Assembly (NCBI GenBank): GCA_903870955.1
Contig: CAIQEX010000480.1
Location: 1-7,547 of the forward strand
Direction of reading: 5' to 3'
Source of the DNA: an uncultured beta proteobacterium
GTDB lineage: Bacteria; Pseudomonadota; Gammaproteobacteria; Burkholderiales; Burkholderiaceae_C
DNA length: 7,547 bases
Shown in pieces: positions 5,973 to 7,547 of the stretch (positions are counted from its first letter, which is position 1; each line of letters starts with the position of its first letter). A program made the translations under genes and the position numbers. The notes under the pieces were generated by a model, which saw nothing but the letters and a program-made list of their open reading frames with translations, had not been told where the DNA came from and did not search any database.

Positions 5973-7547
5973 AGCGACCGGGGCATCGACACCGGTAATC
6001 AGTTCTCCCAGAGAAGCCACATCCAGAATCAGCGCCACTTCACCATTGCCCAGAATGCTGGAGCCAGAAATACCACGCAAGGTTTTGAAAAGTCGTCCTA
6101 GCGGCTTGATCACGGTCTGGTTCTGGCCTAGCAGCACTTCCACTTCAATGCCATATTTGCCACGCGGCGAATGCACCACCACCACGCTGACGCGTTCGGG
6201 CAGCTCAGACTCCACCGTGTACAACGTACGCAGTCGGACCACGGGTAATACCGCGCCGCGCAACTCCACACAATGCCGACCCCGTTCATCGATCCGTACG
6301 TTTTCGCCACCGGACTCGATCACCTCCACCACAGACTCCAATGGCAGCACAAACTTGGACTTGCCCACACCGACCATAAAGCCGTCGATGATGGCCAGCG
6401 TCAAGGGCAGGCGGATATCCACCTGCAGACCCTTGCCCGGCTTGCTGTTGAGACGCAAGGTGCCACGCAAGGCCTCAATGTTGCGTCGCACCACATCCAT
6501 GCCCACGCCCCGTCCCGACAGGTTGGTCACCTGTTCCGCAGTCGAAAAACCGGGCTCAAAAATCAGCATGTTGATATCGTCATCCGGAGGCACGATGCCC
6601 TGTTCAACCAGCCCCCGGTTCCAGGCGCGTTGCAACACCCGCTCACGGTTAATGCCACGGCCATCGTCTTCAATCCGGATCAAGATCGCGCCCGTTTCAT
6701 GGCGCGCACTCAAAACCAGTTTGCCGGCTGCAGGTTTGCCTGCAGCCAGACGCTCCTGCGGTGGCTCCAGACCATGGTCCAGCGAATTGCGCACCAGGTG
6801 CATCAACGGGTCGGCAATTTTTTCGACCATGGATTTGTCGAGTTCGGCGTCGCCCCCCACGATTTCAAAATTGACTTCCTTGCCCAGGCTCGATGCGGTG
6901 TCGCGCACCACACGGCGGAAGCGGCTAAAGGTTTCGCCCACCGGCACCATGCGCAGACCCAAGGTGCCATTGCGAATCTCTTCAATCAGGCTGTTCATGT
7001 GCAAATTGGCTTCGATTAGCGCCTCGCCATGGGTTTCGCGCGCCAGCAACGTGGCTCCTGCCCCGGCAATCACCAGTTCGCCCAGCAGATTGATGACGGC
7101 ATCCAGACGGTCCGCCTGCACCCGGATGTAGCGTTCTTCAGAAGGTGCTGCCTCGCGCATTTTTTGCTGCTTGCCCAGCGCTGCGGCCACCACTTCGGGG
7201 GCCACGCCAGCCTGAGACTCCAGCAAATCACCAATCTTGGGCTTGACCACGGCCGGCATGCCAGGGGTGGACTGCTGGTTGCTCAGAACCTGGGTCAATT
7301 TATCCTGCGTGACCGCGCCGACCGACACCAGCATGTCACCCAGACGCGGCGTGCCCGGCATCTCTTCAATGGCACGCGCCAATTTCTGCTCTGGCGTTTC
7401 GGGGGCCACCACGTCAAGCTCGCAGTCGTCAATCACAAAGCTGAAGGCGCCCTCAATATCCTCGCGACTGGCCGTGGTTTGCAATTGCATAACAAAGCTG
7501 AGGTAGCAGCTTTCGGGATTGAGATTGACCAGCGGCGGCACGCCATC
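5964..7547 (-). CDS. cheA: Chemotaxis histidine kinase CheA (5' end cut by window edge)
   Basis: Kinase that autophosphorylates in response to receptor arrays and passes phosphate to CheY and CheB. The window shows the last 527 residues (numbered here from the edge). Seen: the end of a P2-like domain closing with DDCEL (40-44); two tandem 24-residue repeats (68-91 and 104-127) resembling MshEN motifs; P3 dimerisation helices (about 138-200, [16 protein letters not shown] at 147-162); P4 ATPase with N-box [10 protein letters not shown] (250-259), G1 DDGRGI (294-299), F-box IFEPGFST (329-336) and G2 GRGVGMDVV (345-353); and the P5 CheW-like domain (about 388-520) with [11 protein letters not shown]. 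The third glycine box reads GKGLQV, where a Thr usually follows GxG. The P1 phospho-histidine domain must lie right of the window. The kinase core otherwise looks intact. The gene ends 43 nt before the soluble receptor. A GTG at 7541 is internal, not the start. Confidence 0.97.
   Translation of the reverse strand, partial: DGVPPLVNLNPESCYLSFVMQLQTTASREDIEGAFSFVIDDCELDVVAPETPEQKLARAIEEMPGTPRLGDMLVSVGAVTQDKLTQVLSNQQSTPGMPAVVKPKIGDLLESQAGVAPEVVAAALGKQQKMREAAPSEERYIRVQADRLDAVINLLGELVIAGAGATLLARETHGEALIEANLHMNSLIEEIRNGTLGLRMVPVGETFSRFRRVVRDTASSLGKEVNFEIVGGDAELDKSMVEKIADPLMHLVRNSLDHGLEPPQERLAAGKPAAGKLVLSARHETGAILIRIEDDGRGINRERVLQRAWNRGLVEQGIVPPDDDINMLIFEPGFSTAEQVTNLSGRGVGMDVVRRNIEALRGTLRLNSKPGKGLQVDIRLPLTLAIIDGFMVGVGKSKFVLPLESVVEVIESGGENVRIDERGRHCVELRGAVLPVVRLRTLYTVESELPERVSVVVVHSPRGKYGIEVEVLLGQNQTVIKPLGRLFKTLRGISGSSILGNGEVALILDVASLGELITGVDAPVAAA
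7167..7346 (-). other. Tandem MshEN-like 24-residue repeats within CheA
   Basis: Repeat 1 (7275-7346, residues 68-91) begins [12 protein letters not shown] and ends LSNQ. It matches the consensus as I remember it, R-L-G-xx-[LVI]-[LVI]-xx-G-[LVI]-[LVI]-xxxx-L-xxx-L-xx-Q, at every position except Ala at 11. Repeat 2 (7167-7238, residues 104-127) has KIGDLL at the start and LGKQ at the end but is degenerate: Lys for Arg and a shifted Gly. The linker is 12 residues, against about 5 in classical MshEN proteins. Confidence 0.6.

Noticed and set aside
5921..5992. Longer N-terminus for the soluble receptor starting at ATG 5992
   Set aside because: It would overlap the end of cheA by 29 bases, adds a basic segment with no domain character, and the ATG at 5920 has a well-placed AAGGA.
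6046..7131. 361-codon open frame on the plus strand opposite cheA
   Set aside because: Its Ser/Arg/Pro/Thr-rich composition is typical of an antisense shadow, and it covers the conserved CheA ATPase and P5 motifs on the other strand.
7539..7541. GTG at 7541 as the cheA start
   Set aside because: The frame stays open to the window edge, and the residues here belong to the middle of a P2-like domain; the P1 domain must lie further upstream.

Overview
The window holds five chemotaxis genes, all on the minus strand and packed tightly. In transcription order (right to left) they are cheA (5' end beyond the right edge), a soluble double-PAS chemoreceptor gene, cheW, a membrane chemoreceptor gene, and cheR (3' end beyond the left edge). 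Intergenic distances are 43, 12, -4 and 9 nt, so this looks like the middle of one operon. There is no room for an internal promoter except possibly the 43-nt cheA-receptor gap, where I see none. No RNA gene, mobile element, CRISPR array or rho-independent terminator is visible.

Organism: moderately high GC, the protein style (CheA with a P2-like domain ending in DDCEL, PAS-PAS receptors with a long post-signalling tail) and the gene order all suggest a betaproteobacterium, probably a Comamonadaceae/Rhodoferax-like organism. This is inference from remembered family style, not a search. The order cheA - mcp - cheW - mcp - cheR resembles the second chemosensory cluster of Pseudomonas aeruginosa, where cheD and cheB follow cheR; those genes would lie left of position 1 if the parallel holds.

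How the genes work together: the soluble receptor (two PAS domains, Aer/BdlA-like) and the membrane receptor (periplasmic domain, poly-HAMP with an embedded PAS) would sense internal and external cues. They share a signalling hairpin that aligns without gaps at about 90% identity. CheW couples them to CheA, and CheR methylates them. Both receptors end in the same pentapeptide, NFRPY, on a flexible Gly/Ser/Arg-rich tail. It fits the x-aromatic-x-x-aromatic pattern of known CheR-tethering pentapeptides.

The window is mostly a recognisable chemotaxis operon. The parts most worth a second look are the NFRPY tails (basic where the enteric tail is acidic) facing an acidic CheR loop, two tandem 24-residue repeats in CheA that match the MshEN (c-di-GMP-binding) consensus, a PAS module inserted into a regular HAMP ladder, and a cheR gene that starts at TTG in the same frame as the preceding receptor, separated by only one stop codon.
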